From Paraescarpia echinospica (taxonomy: Eukaryota; Annelida; Polychaeta; Sabellida; Siboglinidae), in assembly GCA_020002185.1 (NCBI GenBank), contig CM034531.1, forward strand, positions 42,633,867-42,697,866: a stretch of DNA of 64,000 bases, read 5' to 3'. Shown here piece by piece: positions 29,701 through 42,170 of this stretch (the first letter of the stretch is position 1; the number at the start of each line of letters is the position of its first letter). The notes beneath the pieces were generated by a model that saw only the letters and a program-made list of their open reading frames with translations, searched no databases and was not told where the DNA came from. The position numbers and the translations under genes are program-made.

Positions 29701-29819
29701 TGACGATGTTCATCAAGTTAACTGAGGAGCAATTGCAAGTGGCCAGTCAGATGTTTGAACGCCTCGAAGAACTCGACGATGTGATACGTGTCATCGACAA
29801 CATAGAAGCTCCCATATGA
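26731..29819 (+). CDS. TACO1: TACO1/YebC-family gene, three exons recognised, one missing, last exon frame-broken
   Basis: Exon 26731-26839 (after TCGCTTGTAG, donor GTAGGT) encodes LKYNFLLARLLGDAKAND followed by VSKTTIESALKG, matching the YebC helical segment before NIERAIK. Exon 28203-28383 (after TTTGTTTGTCAG, donor GTATGG) encodes GTIGDSGLSQHSFDHKGCVY then an acidic GAEEVEE stretch, the central YebC domain. Exon 29608-29819 encodes FISDPKELHTVKKNL and ends MFERLEELDDVIRVIDNIE, the family C-terminus. Phases 1-0, 1-0 and 0 are consistent. TACO1 activates translation of mitochondrial COX1. The exon between the first two, carrying the GPGG region, was not found. An extra GA/AG near 29689-29694 shifts the last exon's frame. 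A pseudogene or assembly error is possible. The N-terminal exon is not seen. Confidence 0.7.
26940..27130 (-). mobile_element. Fragment of the CR1-like non-LTR element
   Basis: The stretch with AATATTTTCATAACC-CTCAATAT and CT(T/C)TGATCTCCTCTTAATCTCCTG parallels 57790-57905, the 3' coding region of the large element at 57.5-59.9 kb, in the same orientation. It is short and decayed. Confidence 0.6.
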
Positions 29820-31420
29820 TACCAGGTGGTCGAACAACCACGCAAGTACACAGCTAGACAATTTAGCTTCATCATCTATAATAATGTACAGGCACCTGAG
29901 TGATACTAGGGAGTCTAATGGTCCGTTTACCGTGTCATCAATGACAACAGTGTAGCCACTCCTCAGTGGTAGCTGGTTGTCTAGTGACTGCGTAAACAAT
30001 AGGACAATTATGCAATTTTGTCATCTGCAATCAAATCTAATTGGATTACTTACGCCACCAAAGGGTAATTTCTGCAGTTATTCTGTCAAGCGACATTATT
30101 GATAGCTTAATCCAACCAAGAGACATGTAAATGTAACAATGTCGTCTACCATTTACTATTCATCATGTTAGCATCACCCTTTTTATTAAAGAATCAAGGC
30201 CTTGACGTTACAAAACCGGTAACTCTATAACTGATGTGTTCAGTATAGTGTAGGCTTTTGTGTAACTTTGTGCAGAAGTGTTTGTTAAAAGCAATCGATC
30301 AATTTATTTTGAATCATTAGGTTATAACAACATTACGGTAGCAATTTTTCTAATACCAAACACAACATGGCCGCTACTATACAAATTGCGCCAATCATTA
30401 TGTTATTTTAAATAATTCTCTACATGTCTGGTGTCTCTAGCCTTTAGAATTGACAGTACTCTTTTGTATTAATATGTAAACATTTAGATTCATGTGAAAT
30501 ATAGTAGATGGCAGCCATCTTCTTTTTTAAAGTGGCGGTTCTACAAACACACTTACCTGCTGTTCGCAGTATTACTATGTTTAGTACACACTATTCCTTT
30601 ACCAGTGATACATTGCTTCCTGTCATTATTCGTTAATTTGAAATGGTTTGTAAGCAAGGTAGCACATTCAAGATGGCCGTCAGCTTGTTTGAAAAGTTGA
30701 ACTTTAAAAACAAACACAGTGTTCCTAATTGCATGGATGGGATATTGACGTTTTAGTCGAAGAACAAATTTGAAATCAATAAGATCCATTTTTAATGCGG
30801 CGAACACGGCAGTACGTAATATTTTACTTTCGGCGGCGAATCGCGAACGCGGCTCTGGTGGATTATGTACACAGTTATAAAAACTCTGCAAATTGCAAAA
30901 GGCAGCGATACCGAAAGTTTCACATTAGGCATAATTCATGTGTTTTAATGACATTCTACGTGAAAAGTATTTGTTGCAATTTCAGCAAAGCATACGTTTC
31001 AACGCAGGCATATGCACGGTTAGAAAAGGAAGATAACAATGCGCGGAAATTTATACTTCTACCTGGTTGATCGGCATAGTCCATAAGTCTGTATTTTGAC
31101 GCCTATATATGCGAACAACGTGTTCGCGACATAGTCTGGAGAAATCAAAGTATGTGAGTTATATTCCGTACAGTCCGATACAGAAAAACGTCTAAAACGT
31201 TGTTGAGAGGGAAGACGCTACCGGAAGTGACGTATGTAACGAAGCTAGCATTATTATTATGTCGCATGCACGCGAGTAATCAGCCGCGCTGCTAGGCAAG
31301 GAAGGACCGAGTTCTTCTTCCTGCTCTATCGTAGTGAATATTAACCGGGCATGGACTACGTTGAGTAATGCAACAGAGCAAGAAGTGTTAGAGTATCAAA
31401 GCACACACTGACAAAGTGAC
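29820..31420. other. No gene seen
   Basis: A few GATGGC(C/A)G-type sites, which resemble YY1 motifs, occur near 30365, 30510 and 30668, and a small GC-richer patch is at 30795-30855. No exon or RNA gene is recognised. Confidence 0.4.
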
Positions 31421-32279
31421 TTGCGGTGTGATAGTACAAGCCAAAGTGAGTGGCTGTGCTAGTATGATACCGCTTGGGCACGATGAATACTCACGCCTTC
31501 CGTCCACAGATGCGGCGGTAACCGCCATTCACTAGCACTTAACACAAGTATAGGGCCCTACGTTCAAAACGAAACGAGAAAAAAGCGAAAACCTACTTAA
31601 GCGAGTTCGATTACTTGGAGTACACTGTATTCTTCTACACTGTATGTGCACGGGATTGTTTCTGCATTGTTCCTTTCTTCGGGGAGTTTGTGTCATATTT
31701 CTGTTTCCGTTGAAACTTTCGTCGTCCTATTCTGTTATGTTTGTCAGCCACCACTGTACATTAGCAATGCAATTTTAATTAACAAATACAAATATATTCA
31801 TACATATTCAGTTGTTTGTATAAACAATTTTTTCTGTTGTTGGTAGTGTATCCTTGTTTTAGGAGGTTCAATTCCTTTTGGTGTTTGCTTGCTCATAGAA
31901 CATTCACTGACTACTGCAACAAATTGATATTCCATGTTTGATAAATAAGTGTAATCTCGGTGACATTATACATGTCACAAAAGTGTCTGTGTAGTGATAG
32001 TACAAGTTGAGTGGATATGCCCGTATGATAGCGCAATAAGGTTAATCTTCATTCTTCCCATACACAAATGCAGCGACTTGGATACTCAATACAGACTCTC
32101 ATTCAGTGTACCATGAGAAATGGCGGTGAACTAACGAATTCTACATTGAATACTCGACTACTCGTCTTGGTTATGCACAAGGTCAGACAACGAGCGTGAG
32201 TTCATTAACTGATGCTTTCTTCAGGGAATGTTTGCACGGGTGAGCATGCTTGTGTGTGGGGGAGTGGTGATGATGGTGG

Positions 32280-32440
32280 TGGTGGTGCTGCTGCTGCTGC
32301 TGCTGCTGCTCCCGCTGCCGCTGCTTCTGTTTCTGCTGCTGCCCCTGCTGCTGCGGCTGCGGCTGCGGCTGCGGCTGCGGCTGCGGCTGCGGCTGCGGCT
32401 GCGGCAGCGGTTGCGGCTGCTGCTGCAGCTGGAAGTACGT
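32280..32440. repeat. CTG/CGG-type trinucleotide repeat tract
   Basis: About 155 bp of GCTGCT, GCTGCC and GCTGCG hexamers. It yields Ala, Leu or Arg/Ser runs in different frames, none in a gene context. Confidence 0.95.
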
Positions 32441-32827
32441 GTTTGTTTCAGATTATGATGCTCCATATTTTATCAATTGTGCCCTTAATAACTTTACAAA
32501 TGTTTCAAAGGATCTGTATAGTGGTTGTATAATGGGGTGTTCAAGAACATTTGCTTAAATGTCAAAGAGCTAAACCTTCGTCTGCTGTATTTTTTCTCAC
32601 ACAAATTAGCTTTGCAAAGTCACAAGCATTACGAATGTATTGTAGATGTCTCTCTACTAGGCCAATTGGTATTTTGGGTAGGCAGAACCAGAGTTGCTTC
32701 AGCACCACTTCGCTACCGGATCATGACATCGAAAGACGGGGGGAGCAGTTCAATATTCTTCCTGGCGACGTTCACAATTAATGAAGCTCACTAGAAATAT
32801 CGACGTTTCACCCCCCCCCCATCCATT

Positions 32828-32935
32828 GAGGCTCACTAAAATCTCAAAAAACTACCATATACATTCCTCTTGAGGCTTGCCAAAATAACACCCCTTCAGG
32901 CTCATTAAAATATCAAATTGCGCAAAAAATGCATC
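32828..32935. repeat. Minisatellite related to 3078-3235
   Basis: Three imperfect units carry GAGGCTCACTAAAAT(C/A)TC and ACCCCTT. Confidence 0.55.
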
Positions 32936-33209
32936 CCTTTTCTAAATACCGGGGCCTTATCATATTTCAAGCCACACCAAAAACAATCCACCTGAAAATG
33001 CACACCCCTTATTACATATTTCTATTCATCACCAAAATATTGGCGGATTCAGCCCACAAGCCTCCTACGGTTCCGGCACCTATGTTTATTAATTGTGATT
33101 CAACGGTTACAGGTGTGGCTCTGCGCATGGACGCACTCTGCATTGACTAATCGACTACTCGTCTTGGTTATACATAATGATAGGCAACAAGCGTGAGGTC
33201 ATTTACTGT

Positions 33210-33300
33210 GTGTGTGTGTATGTGCGTGCGTGTGTGTGCGTGTGTGTGTGTGCGTGTGCATGTGTGTACGTGCGTGCGTGTTCGTACGATTGGTGCTGGA
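33210..33300. repeat. (GT)n-type tract with GTGC variants
   Basis: GTGTGTGTGTATGTGCGTGCG-type sequence immediately before the 38-bp minisatellite. Confidence 0.85.
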
Positions 33301-33333
33301 GAGTGTTGTGCTGGAGAGTGTTGTGGTGGTCTT

Positions 33334-33485
33334 GTGGTGATGATTACGGTGGTGCGAGTGGTGGTGGTGTTGTGGTGATGATTGCGGTGGTGCCAGTGGT
33401 GGTGGTGTTGTGGTGATGATTACGGTGGTGCGAGTGGTGGTGGTGTTGTGGTGATGATTACGGTGGTGCGAGTGGTGGTGGTGTT
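33334..33485. repeat. 38-bp minisatellite, four near-identical copies
   Basis: Unit GTGGTGATGATTACGGTGGT followed by GCGAGTGGTGGTGGTGTT; 152 bp holds exactly four units. Copy 2 has two substitutions and the rest are identical, so expansion is recent. Confidence 0.95.
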
Positions 33486-33722
33486 GGTGCTTTTAAATCC
33501 ACTGTATTTTTTATGTTCGATTAATTATGCAGTAGTCATGCATATTATTATTAATATGCATGACTACTGGTGATCATTAAGCCGCTAATGTTACCCCCCC
33601 CCCCTTATTGGCATCTCTATAGTTTGAACAACACCATAACCCTCCAAGATGTAGCGAACGTTTCAGGAAGTAGGACATTTTGCCAGATTGTCGGTAGCGT
33701 CTAGAAAAACAAAACTCTCCAA

Positions 33723-33893
<171 letters not shown>

Positions 33894-36090
33894 GATTTTG
33901 CTTTTATATTCCAACTGATATTTCTATTTGTTCTAGACCATGTTCAACATTTTCATCCGGTCCGTAAAATATACATACACGAAGCTATGTACATCCAGCT
34001 ATATTTATGATTATCGAAATTATTTGTTTGCAATATGTTTCTAACTCAAATTCTTCTTCAATAAATAATTAGTATTTATTGCTACGAACACCCTCCCCTC
34101 TCTGATTTCCTCGTCTATCCTTTCTGTAAACCTTGAAATCATGTGGAAAATATTCAGCATTAACATATTGATGAGCCAGGATTATGTACCAATAATGAGG
34201 TCTGGTTTATTAAAATTATATTGGAGAAAAGGAATTGTCAAAATGAGCAGGTGTAAGAATAAAATATTCAAGACGAACCCACCTCTTCAGTCAAAATATT
34301 GTTACGGGCCTGTATATGGTGTATGCTTGAACAGGTGTGATCAGAAAGACGCGTGAAAAAAATGTGGTGGCTTGCTTCATAGGAACGTCTAGTGTGCCAT
34401 GGAAAGACATCCTCCGAAATATACATAAACTTGCAGAAAGCGAGATCAAAGGTATATGTACTTCGACATCTTCTGGTTTGTTCTTCGATATTATATATTG
34501 TTGTTTCTCATAGATACCACACAGTGTGCACGTGGTTACGGCAGGTTTGTCCGTAAATTTGATCTGCCTTTCCTCGTGGTACCATTGTGCAGAGGTGATG
34601 TCTAGCTCCTGTGATGGTTCTAAGTGTTGTTGACATCGGCAGCGAATGCGGCTTTTTATTGAAACGTGTAAACATTAATTTGATGTGTGGACCGTGCATA
34701 TTTTATATTGCCATGTTATGTTTATTAGTTAACATCAAAATTGTATTAAGATCAGGGACATTCCTGCGTAATATGCCCCGTAGACTGTACGAGCGTTGCA
34801 CTAATAAACGTCACATCGACACATTCGTAGTTGTTGGGTGGTGTTAGGGACACATTGATCATTGCTTATGTGCACCCACAAATTAAGGTAGAAAGAAATG
34901 GGATAAATTAAAACAAGCATCTCTCGGAGAGCTGTTGTAGGCCAATACTGGGCACACATTATGTTCAACGGCTTTCTCGAAACATGTCAAATACTTACTA
35001 GTTATCAAGAATCCAGTATCAGAAGCAATAACTTCCATCTAATAATAACCTCAAAGAATTAGGTAATATGATGCCCAAAGCCCATACAGTTTGGTACTGC
35101 ATCCTGTTATGTATTTCCAGCACAGACAATACAAAAAACAGACACATAACAAGTTGCGGGTAATTATTTTATTACATCTTTTACATGCTTAGTTTAGTTC
35201 CCTTGAAAACATATTTATCAAAGAAAAGCAACAATTGTGGGCACAACAAGAACCTGATTAGTGCAAAACAAAACGTGTCTCTTATAACAAACATGTATAC
35301 ACGTTATATACACGTGTCTCTTATAACCAATACGTATACACGTAATATATACGTGGCACCCTGACCTATGTGTGTCTACAATAGTGATCGCAACAATAAT
35401 ATCATCATTTAAACACAACAACTTTTGGCCTTGTTATATTGAATCACTTAACGAAAGCTGGATATAGCATTTTATTAATTACGTACTCTAATAGTTATAG
35501 TAAATATTTGTTGCACAGTACATATAATTATTTAACCGCAACCAGTACACTCGTATACATATGTTTGACAAAACATCAGAACATATGTATTTATAAAGCC
35601 AACAATTACAAAGTACCTTAATTATTAGATAATACCAGGCCAACTATATAGCAAGCAAAACGTCTTGGATACAAATTCAGGAAATTCATCTGTCTAAAAT
35701 TTAAACAGAAATGGTTTTGTTGAAATGCGTCAACACTGTTGATTTTTGTGTAGACTGGATCATACATGAAGCGAAGACTGTAGGTAACATTTCAGTCATT
35801 ACATACTCCAACATTTGTTAACTGATCATGTTTTAAGCGTAACGGACACGTCGGAATTGTGATACGTTCAATAATCGTACTTGTCAATTTATCAGTAATG
35901 TATTAGTTGTCTGCGTTCTTCTGTATGTTCGTTGGTAGGTCGATTTTCGATGAAAGTCCGTCTTGCCGTGCAAGCATAAGGTCACGTGCTTATCACGTGA
36001 CGCGTTGTTGACGTCATAATAGCTTCAGATGTTGAGAGAAGAGAATTGGTGTTTCGAGTCAACGTTTCTAGTGTACCTTAGTATAAAGAA
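33894..36090. other. No gene seen; one short tandem repeat
   Basis: At 35272-35355 a roughly 39-bp unit with ACGTGTCTCTTATAAC(A/C)AA occurs twice plus a partial copy. Remaining sequence shows no exon I can support. Confidence 0.45.
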
Positions 36091-36099
36091 AAGCGGACA

Positions 36100-36480
36100 G
36101 CTGTAATCAAAGCAACAGTTAGGCCTCGTTTAGAACAATGTTCACAATCGTGGAAGCAATTCCGTAAAAAGGACATATATGCTAGAAAGAATACAGAGGT
36201 GAGCGACTAAAATTATTCCAGAACTAAGAGATTATAGTTACGAAATACGCCTAGAACAAGGTAGTTTGAAAATATTAATGATCAGGAGATTAAGAGGAGA
36301 TCAGATAATTTATGAAAAGGTTATGAAAATATTGGTAGAACTATTGTTTTCTCAGTTAATAAAGTTAGAAGGACAAGAGGAATTGGAGTAACATAAATGA
36401 AGGAACGGTGTACGTTACATGTACGAAAGTATTTACTAACACAGAGGAATATAAATGAAAGGAATATATTATCTGCTTAT
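36100..36480 (+). mobile_element. Decayed CR1-like non-LTR fragment
   Basis: Translated pieces (VRPRLEQCSQSW, KKDIYARKN, a GYENIGRT piece and KVRRTRG) parallel the C-terminal reverse-transcriptase region of the element at 57.5-59.9 kb (VRPHLEYCIQAW, RKDIDMLERV, GYENIDRN, KKDTRTRG). Several stops and shifts are present. Confidence 0.7.
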
Positions 36481-36534
36481 TGTATGGGTGCTAGCAGCGT
36501 GATTGCGTTTACACGAAAATTGCGTTATGTTATT

Positions 36535-36640
36535 CAAAGGTGTCTTGTCATTATAGCTTCCTTATGAAACAATACATAGTGAGTGTTGTGTGATGCTGCC
36601 AATTTTGGTTTTATAAATAATCGCTCTATATATATATACA

Positions 36641-36678
<38 letters not shown>

Positions 36679-36721
36679 AGACATATATATATATATATGT
36701 CTATACATATATATATACATA

Positions 36722-36774
<53 letters not shown>

Positions 36775-36870
36775 ATATACCAGTGATTCCGAAAACCAAA
36801 ATTGGCCGCATCACACAACATTCACTTTGTATTGTTCTATAAGGAGGCTATTATGACAGGACACCTTTGA
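36535..36870. mobile_element. MITE-like inverted repeat enclosing microsatellites
   Basis: Arms of about 78 bp (36535-36613 and 36792-36870) are inverted copies: CAAAGGTGTC(T/C)TGTCAT(T/A)ATAG, then AACAATACA(T/A)AGTGA(G/A)TGTTG and CCAATTTTGGTTTT. The centre is 36625-36780 of (TA)n and (GT)n. A compact palindromic shape without coding capacity is typical of a MITE. Confidence 0.75.
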
Positions 36871-36879
36871 CAACGAAAT

Positions 36880-36881
36880 AT

Positions 36882-36920
<39 letters not shown>

Positions 36921-36925
36921 ATATT
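36880..36925. repeat. (TA)n microsatellite
   Basis: ATATATATATATAAATATATATAT tract directly outside the MITE-like repeat. Confidence 0.95.
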
Positions 36926-37508
36926 TAATCCTGTTGTGAATATCCATATCGAATGAAGTTAATTATGGTAGCAATACCTGCATTTTCCATATCAAATAAT
37001 AAAAATATATCAGTTGTTTTAATTTAGCCGTGTCAATACGTGCAGGTTCACATCATTGGTTGAATATATGCATTTTGGTAACATTCCCTCTCCAGCAAAA
37101 ATAGTTTGGCCTCTCGGCACACCACAACGTCGCCAATCATACATTCACGGGCGAATTTAGGGGTTGTGCAGTGCCATCGTAAATTTATGAAAATTTGCCA
37201 ATTTTGGTAATTTCCCACATTTCTTCAGTTCACACATTTGAATAAATGAGTTCCTGGCTATAGATAGTGGTGGATGAACGAATAGCCTCTCTCTGTAATT
37301 GTGGCGTAGCTGAAGTGGAGTTGCTATTTTAGTGAACAGATTTGCCAACGAGTGAAGAGTTGAGCCCTTTGAACGATTTCCATGATTGTACATTGCTCTA
37401 TGCATGAATTTACATTTACAGTGAAAGTTCGAACAAAACAGGAACCCTTTAGTGCTCCCGTCTCACCTACGCGTATGCATATTTTACTCGATCATTACGC
37501 AAGCTTAC

Positions 37509-38307
37509 CGAAGATCTATTTGCGACATTGGCGCATCGGACGAAGCTCGTAGAACTTGCCACAGTTGTTCGATTGTTCGCAGCACCATTTCTTTGGCATC
37601 ACGTCGTTCTCTTTGTGCAGATCTGTTTTTCCGGGGTGATACAGGAACAGCTGACTGCCACGACCGTCCTTCGCCGTGATGACATTCCCCAATTGGTTGT
37701 AGCAACAGTACTGCAACGCGTGAAACGAAATCGTATTAGCAGTGTGGGCCAGGCAGAAGCAGACACGCCCAAAACAACGTAGTCTCGCTTTTTAACCGAC
37801 TCCCGCCCGGCTGCGTGACTTCGCCAGAAAGCGTGCTGGGGCCGACCGGAAGTCCGGCATCCACCCCACGGAGCCTGGATAATCTAGGCTAAAACAACGA
37901 AGCCATTATTCGACATAACGGTACGAAGGAAAACAAATGCGTTCGTTTTTCTGCATTCTTCTAATTAGAGACAGCGTGCTTCTGATCGAACACTACGAGA
38001 TTTAATTGTACAACGAGATTGACGGTAAGCCTGGAATAACTCACCTGAGTTGACAGATCGCTTTGATGCCGCTCGTAATAACATATGGAATTATATCCGG
38101 TCTTGGATACGAAGCGCTTCCAGTCGAACATCCAGCGGTCTTCCTTTGCGAGCATCGCTAGGCCGCACGGACAAGCGGTGGCACCTTTCAAGCGCTGTTG
38201 GATGTTGTTCAGATTATTTTTCTCGGCCTGATACCACTTCGTACAACTCAAGTGACCGGAAGACGTAGTCGAATCCGTCAGTGGAAAGAAGAATGTGCCC
38301 TTCTCGC
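37509..38307 (-). CDS. AMOP domain exons (two) of a modular extracellular protein
   Basis: Exon 38307-38045 (after TGTTTTAG, donor GTGAGT) encodes CTKWYQAEKN ... ATACPC, the opening of the AMOP domain (adhesion-associated domain of MUC4, SUSD2 and relatives). Exon 37710-37509 (after CGTTGCAG, donor GTAAGC) encodes YCCYNQLGNV, DVMPKKWCCEQSNNC and FYELRPMRQC. The phases join (0 at the internal boundary). AMOP normally follows NIDO and precedes a von Willebrand D domain. In this exon a TAG at 37516-37518 follows CRK, eight bases before the donor, where the family continues. Either the protein ends here, the assembly has an error, or the gene is damaged. No vWD exon is found below. Confidence 0.75.
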
Positions 38308-38541
38308 CTAAAACACAACGCCATGCGATGGATAACCTTTTAAGAATATATGTAATAAAATGATGATATTTGGAATTCGCACAAACAGAAATGCACACAT
38401 GTATACACGCAAGCGCATACACACCAACACACAAATATTCACTGATATAGAGAAGCAAATTCACGCACACCGTTCATTAGAAATTGCTATTCCTAGCAGT
38501 ACCTAATTAATGCGTTAGGTAAATTTCATTTCCTTACACAC

Positions 38542-38758
38542 CCGTATTTCCTTCAAGATCTGCAATGCGAAAGGCGTTCCCTGTATTTGACCACGCCACT
38601 GTTTTGGTATGGTCCTTGTCCTGGCGTGTCGCGAAGTAGCCGATGGTGCTAGGACGTACCTTCGCAGTACTGTCCCAACCGGTTGACTTGTATAGATAAA
38701 GTACGTACGTCTTCTTCTTGTTCCTGTCGCTCATAAACACCATTTGAAAGGTGTTCGG
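38542..38758 (-). CDS. NIDO domain exon, C-terminal part
   Basis: Acceptor GTTGACAG; the exon begins PNTFQMVFMSDRNKKKTYVL and continues with TIGYFATRQDK and AWSNTGNAFRIADLEGN. This is the second half of the nidogen-type NIDO domain. Phase 1 at the end fits the AMOP exon only if the donor GTGTGT (after ACGG) is used rather than the stronger-looking GTAAGG four bases later. Confidence 0.75.
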
Positions 38759-39388
38759 CTGTCAACGACAAGGCGCATGAATTAGGTTACATAGCGTTTG
38801 TTGTAGTGCGTGGGTTAACATATTTCAGTGGCCTTATTATCTTAATTCAATAAATGTGGTACACCTATCCGGATAATGGTTATTTTCGCAAGGAATCGTA
38901 ATTATATTTCTGGATACATCAAACAGAAACAGCGATCTTCCTAGGCGGGAGAACAATGTGCTGTCCATGTGCGTAACGTTATCCGAACAGAGCTTCAAAC
39001 GCTATTGACGAAGTCTATTTGACCTGAGGCGAACGTATGTGCGGCAGGTAATGCTAATTTGTGCGTACTGTTCAGAAGAAAAACATTAAATGAAAAACCC
39101 CTATGTTGAAGAATGTCCAGTAATTTTATAATTTTATTTAGTTCCCTTGAAAAATCTGATGGATTTAGCGTATTTTGAGTAAAAGTAATTTTGACCGTAT
39201 TTATATATTAAAATCGCATACATAGGCGTCAAAATGGTATTTAAAACAAGCTTTCAAAAATAAACAGCTGTAGTACCTAAAATTGACAATAAAACGTTAC
39301 ACATTTGTTCTATTACTCAAGTTTGACATAAAATTATATCAGGCCTATTCTGGAACGGAGCTCCACATGCACGCGCGGGCGCATGCAC

Positions 39389-39389
39389 A

Positions 39390-39488
<99 letters not shown>

Positions 39489-39537
39489 ACGTACGCACGC
39501 ACGCACGCACGCACGCACGCGCGTACGCGCACGAGCA
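39389..39537. repeat. (AC)n and (CGCA)n microsatellite
   Basis: About 100 bp AC followed by GTACGTACGCACGCACGCAC, inside an intron of the NIDO gene. Confidence 0.97.
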
Positions 39538-39965
39538 AACAAACAATGTTCCTTGGTGATGAAAGGATATTTAGCCCTGTTCCATTTCTATTATAACTTA
39601 AACTATTTTAGCAGCTGCGCCACGCCATATACTCTAAGGCTAAACAAAATTGGTGTAATTCACTTTTTACATTTGATGTAGCTTCCATATCCAACCACCA
39701 CAATGTTTGATGCCGATATTCGACAATTGTGATGCAACGTTGATCTTACCAGAAGGCACATAAGTAGTTCGTTATAATTTGATCGAAACATCACTTTCTC
39801 CCAAGATGACGACGACGATAACTGTGTCACATTTTTTTTACACAATCTTGACCTCTCTAGGAAGAATTCAGCCACGCTTCAATTAATGCGCGAAGTCACC
39901 GTATATATATATATATATAATAAACGCACAAAACCTTCACTAAGAAACACAACAAAATAATATAC

Positions 39966-40325
39966 CTTGTCACGGGTGGAGTCGTACTTCGTCCGAGGAA
40001 GCATGTTTTCCCACGTGACCATCAGTGCCCAGTCGGGATTGACGTCAGATTCACCAGAGTACTTCTTGATTTGCTCTTTAGCCATTGTCATAACGGCATC
40101 CGTTCTGATTTTGTCGGCATTGCTAGTTGAAGGTTTTCTACTGTCGTATACGTGATAGTATGTCTTGCCGTAGGCGCAATCGCTGTCAGCCCATAACGGC
40201 GCCAAAATGCCATAACCTTGTTTTATGGCGCGGTTCTTCACTTTGTTAGTCATTGCCTTCGCGAAGTCTACAGGAGTTCTGCGACTTAACCTCTGGGATA
40301 GCGACACGTAGCCGTTTGTGTATAT
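39966..40325 (-). CDS. NIDO domain exon, central part
   Basis: A 360-nt exon between acceptor CCTTTACAG and donor GTATAT, phase 0-0. It encodes IYTNGYVSLSQRLS, then YGILAPLWADSDCAYGKTYY and HVYD, the diagnostic NIDO core (IAPLWAD... tract), and ends DWALMVTWENMLP. NIDO is an extracellular adhesion-type domain of nidogen, mucin-4 and alpha-tectorin. The exon is intact. Confidence 0.85.
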
Positions 40326-42154
40326 CTGTAAAGGACGAAATCAGACAATAATAGCGCAGTATTCCATATTAGGGGCCAACGGGTGTCTGGATAAGTTATA
40401 CGAAGTGCTACATGATGCTACACCTGGTCTAGAACTGTATCGATGTCAGACTAATAGCATTAGTTGCTATGCCAATAGCCAAGCCAACATCACATGTTAC
40501 ATATTTGTTAGCCTATATGTCTACTTGTGCCCCACTAATTTACTGAACACAATATTTTATGACACGATTTAAAGGGGATTTTCCAGTTGGCCTATATCGC
40601 ACAATGATATAATTCTATATACAGCTGTACACTGTATCTGTTTATAAAACAGAGTGTGTATGTATGTTATTTATGTTTGTTTGTTTGTATGTCCGTCCAG
40701 TCATATCTTCGTCAGTTTCGCATGTTAGGGATGTAATATTGGTCGGCATGCTAGCGAGCCCATTAGGGTGGTTCGTAAATTTATACAGTTTGAATTTCAC
40801 CCGAGAACCCTTGTGACAAAGAGAATTGGAAGCTCAGACTCTACCCAACCTTGCAGCGGTGGGATTTAACGTTTATGTCATCGTAAAAATAATCCCTGTG
40901 TTTAGTAAGACCCTACCAACGTTCGCAGTGTGGAAGGTACGACGCCGGAGCATGTTCAAATAGTAAACAAAACATCTAGTTTCCAAATAAGCTTTATTGG
41001 CAATAATGCCGGGGGCTGAGTTAATCGCAGTACCCTTTGATTATCAAAAAATTCTCATTTCCCACATTCAAAACAGCAGACTTAATGTTACAAATTACTA
41101 CGCTGGCTAATTCCGGGTAGAGGAACAGACTGTCTCCCTCTATAATAATGCCAAATGAGCAATCATAAATTAACAAAACGTGGGCTGGAAGACAATAGAG
41201 TTGGTTTAGTCTTAAAATAGACTGTGTTGCGAGGACGTGCTGGATATAGGTGTTTGAGATTTGGGGTTGGATCAATTTTCAGTGTTCAGAATTACGCAAG
41301 TAAGTGAGTGAGTGAATGAGTGGGTGAGTGAGTGAGTGAGTGAGTGAGTGAGTGAGTGAGTGAGTGAGTGAGTGAGCGAGCGAGCCAGTCAGTCAGTCAG
41401 TCAGTCAGTCAGTCATTAAGTAAGTAAACAATTATACCATCAAAACTTGTTCGTCAAAAAGCTGGTCAAATTTCAGTGCAAATGATAGAAGGGTGGGACA
41501 CATTCCAGTGAACACGATTTTGGGACAGTTCCGTAAAATAAAATGTGTAGATATCCAATGACATGGACTCGGCTTTATCTGGTAAATTTATTTCCCTGTA
41601 CATAATCGGGTAACTTAGCTACAGTACAAAATGAAATACAGACAGCCCAGGGGGTGGAGTTGATGAAATGTAAGTGTTTCAGGAGGATACTATTTGTTTA
41701 CATGATATGATGACAGCGTATTGACATTAGAAATTCAGCCCCCGTCAGGTCAGCACATTCCATGGAATCATCTGAGCTGGTCATTCGGGGATTTCAGTAA
41801 TTAACAGGGCGGAGATTTTTGTCAACATTGAATTGTTGAATTCAGAATTTTTTTCTGCTTCTCAAAAACATATTTGGGCCTTCAGTATGTTAAAATACAT
41901 TAGTTAACGTGTATAACATGACTTTGCAGTCAAAACGATCGGAAAACTTACAACTAAAACCATAAACGTAACCCGCTATTACAGGAATTTTTTATTAATT
42001 ACGTATACAAACACAACGAGTATGTTTGATAACGAAATAAATATTGTTGTGCGCCTTCCCCACAAGTATGTCTGATAAAGAAAGTAAGCATTGGTGTGTA
42101 CCCTCACCACAAGTGTGTCAGATCAACAGAGTAAGCATTGGTGTGTGCCCTCAC
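40326..42154. other. Intron between NIDO exons; contains (GAGT)n/(CAGT)n
   Basis: From 41300 to 41412 a GAGT tetranucleotide tract changes through GAGC into CAGT repeats. No coding exon is seen otherwise. Confidence 0.6.
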
Positions 42155-42170
42155 CACAAGTCTGTCTGTT
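42050..42170. repeat. 47-bp tandem repeat carrying a splice donor
   Basis: Two and a half units with GTAAGCATTGGTGTGT and CCTCACCACAAGT. On the minus strand CTTGTG|GTGAGGG is the donor of the exon at 42155-42306, and the next unit repeats it 47 bp downstream. Confidence 0.75.

Larger units (their letters stand above)
31420..33210. repeat. Dispersed local duplications
   Basis: The segment near 31430-31530 (GAGTGGCTGTGCTAGTATGATA...CAGATGC) recurs at about 31998-32078. The segment near 32142-32215 (CGACTACTCGTCTTGGTTAT...CGAGCGTGAG) recurs at about 33143-33205. These point to an old roughly 1-kb repeated unit here. No gene is seen. Confidence 0.5.

Noticed and set aside
30553..30891. 112-codon minus-strand frame
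   Set aside because: No recognised domain, no supporting exon boundaries.
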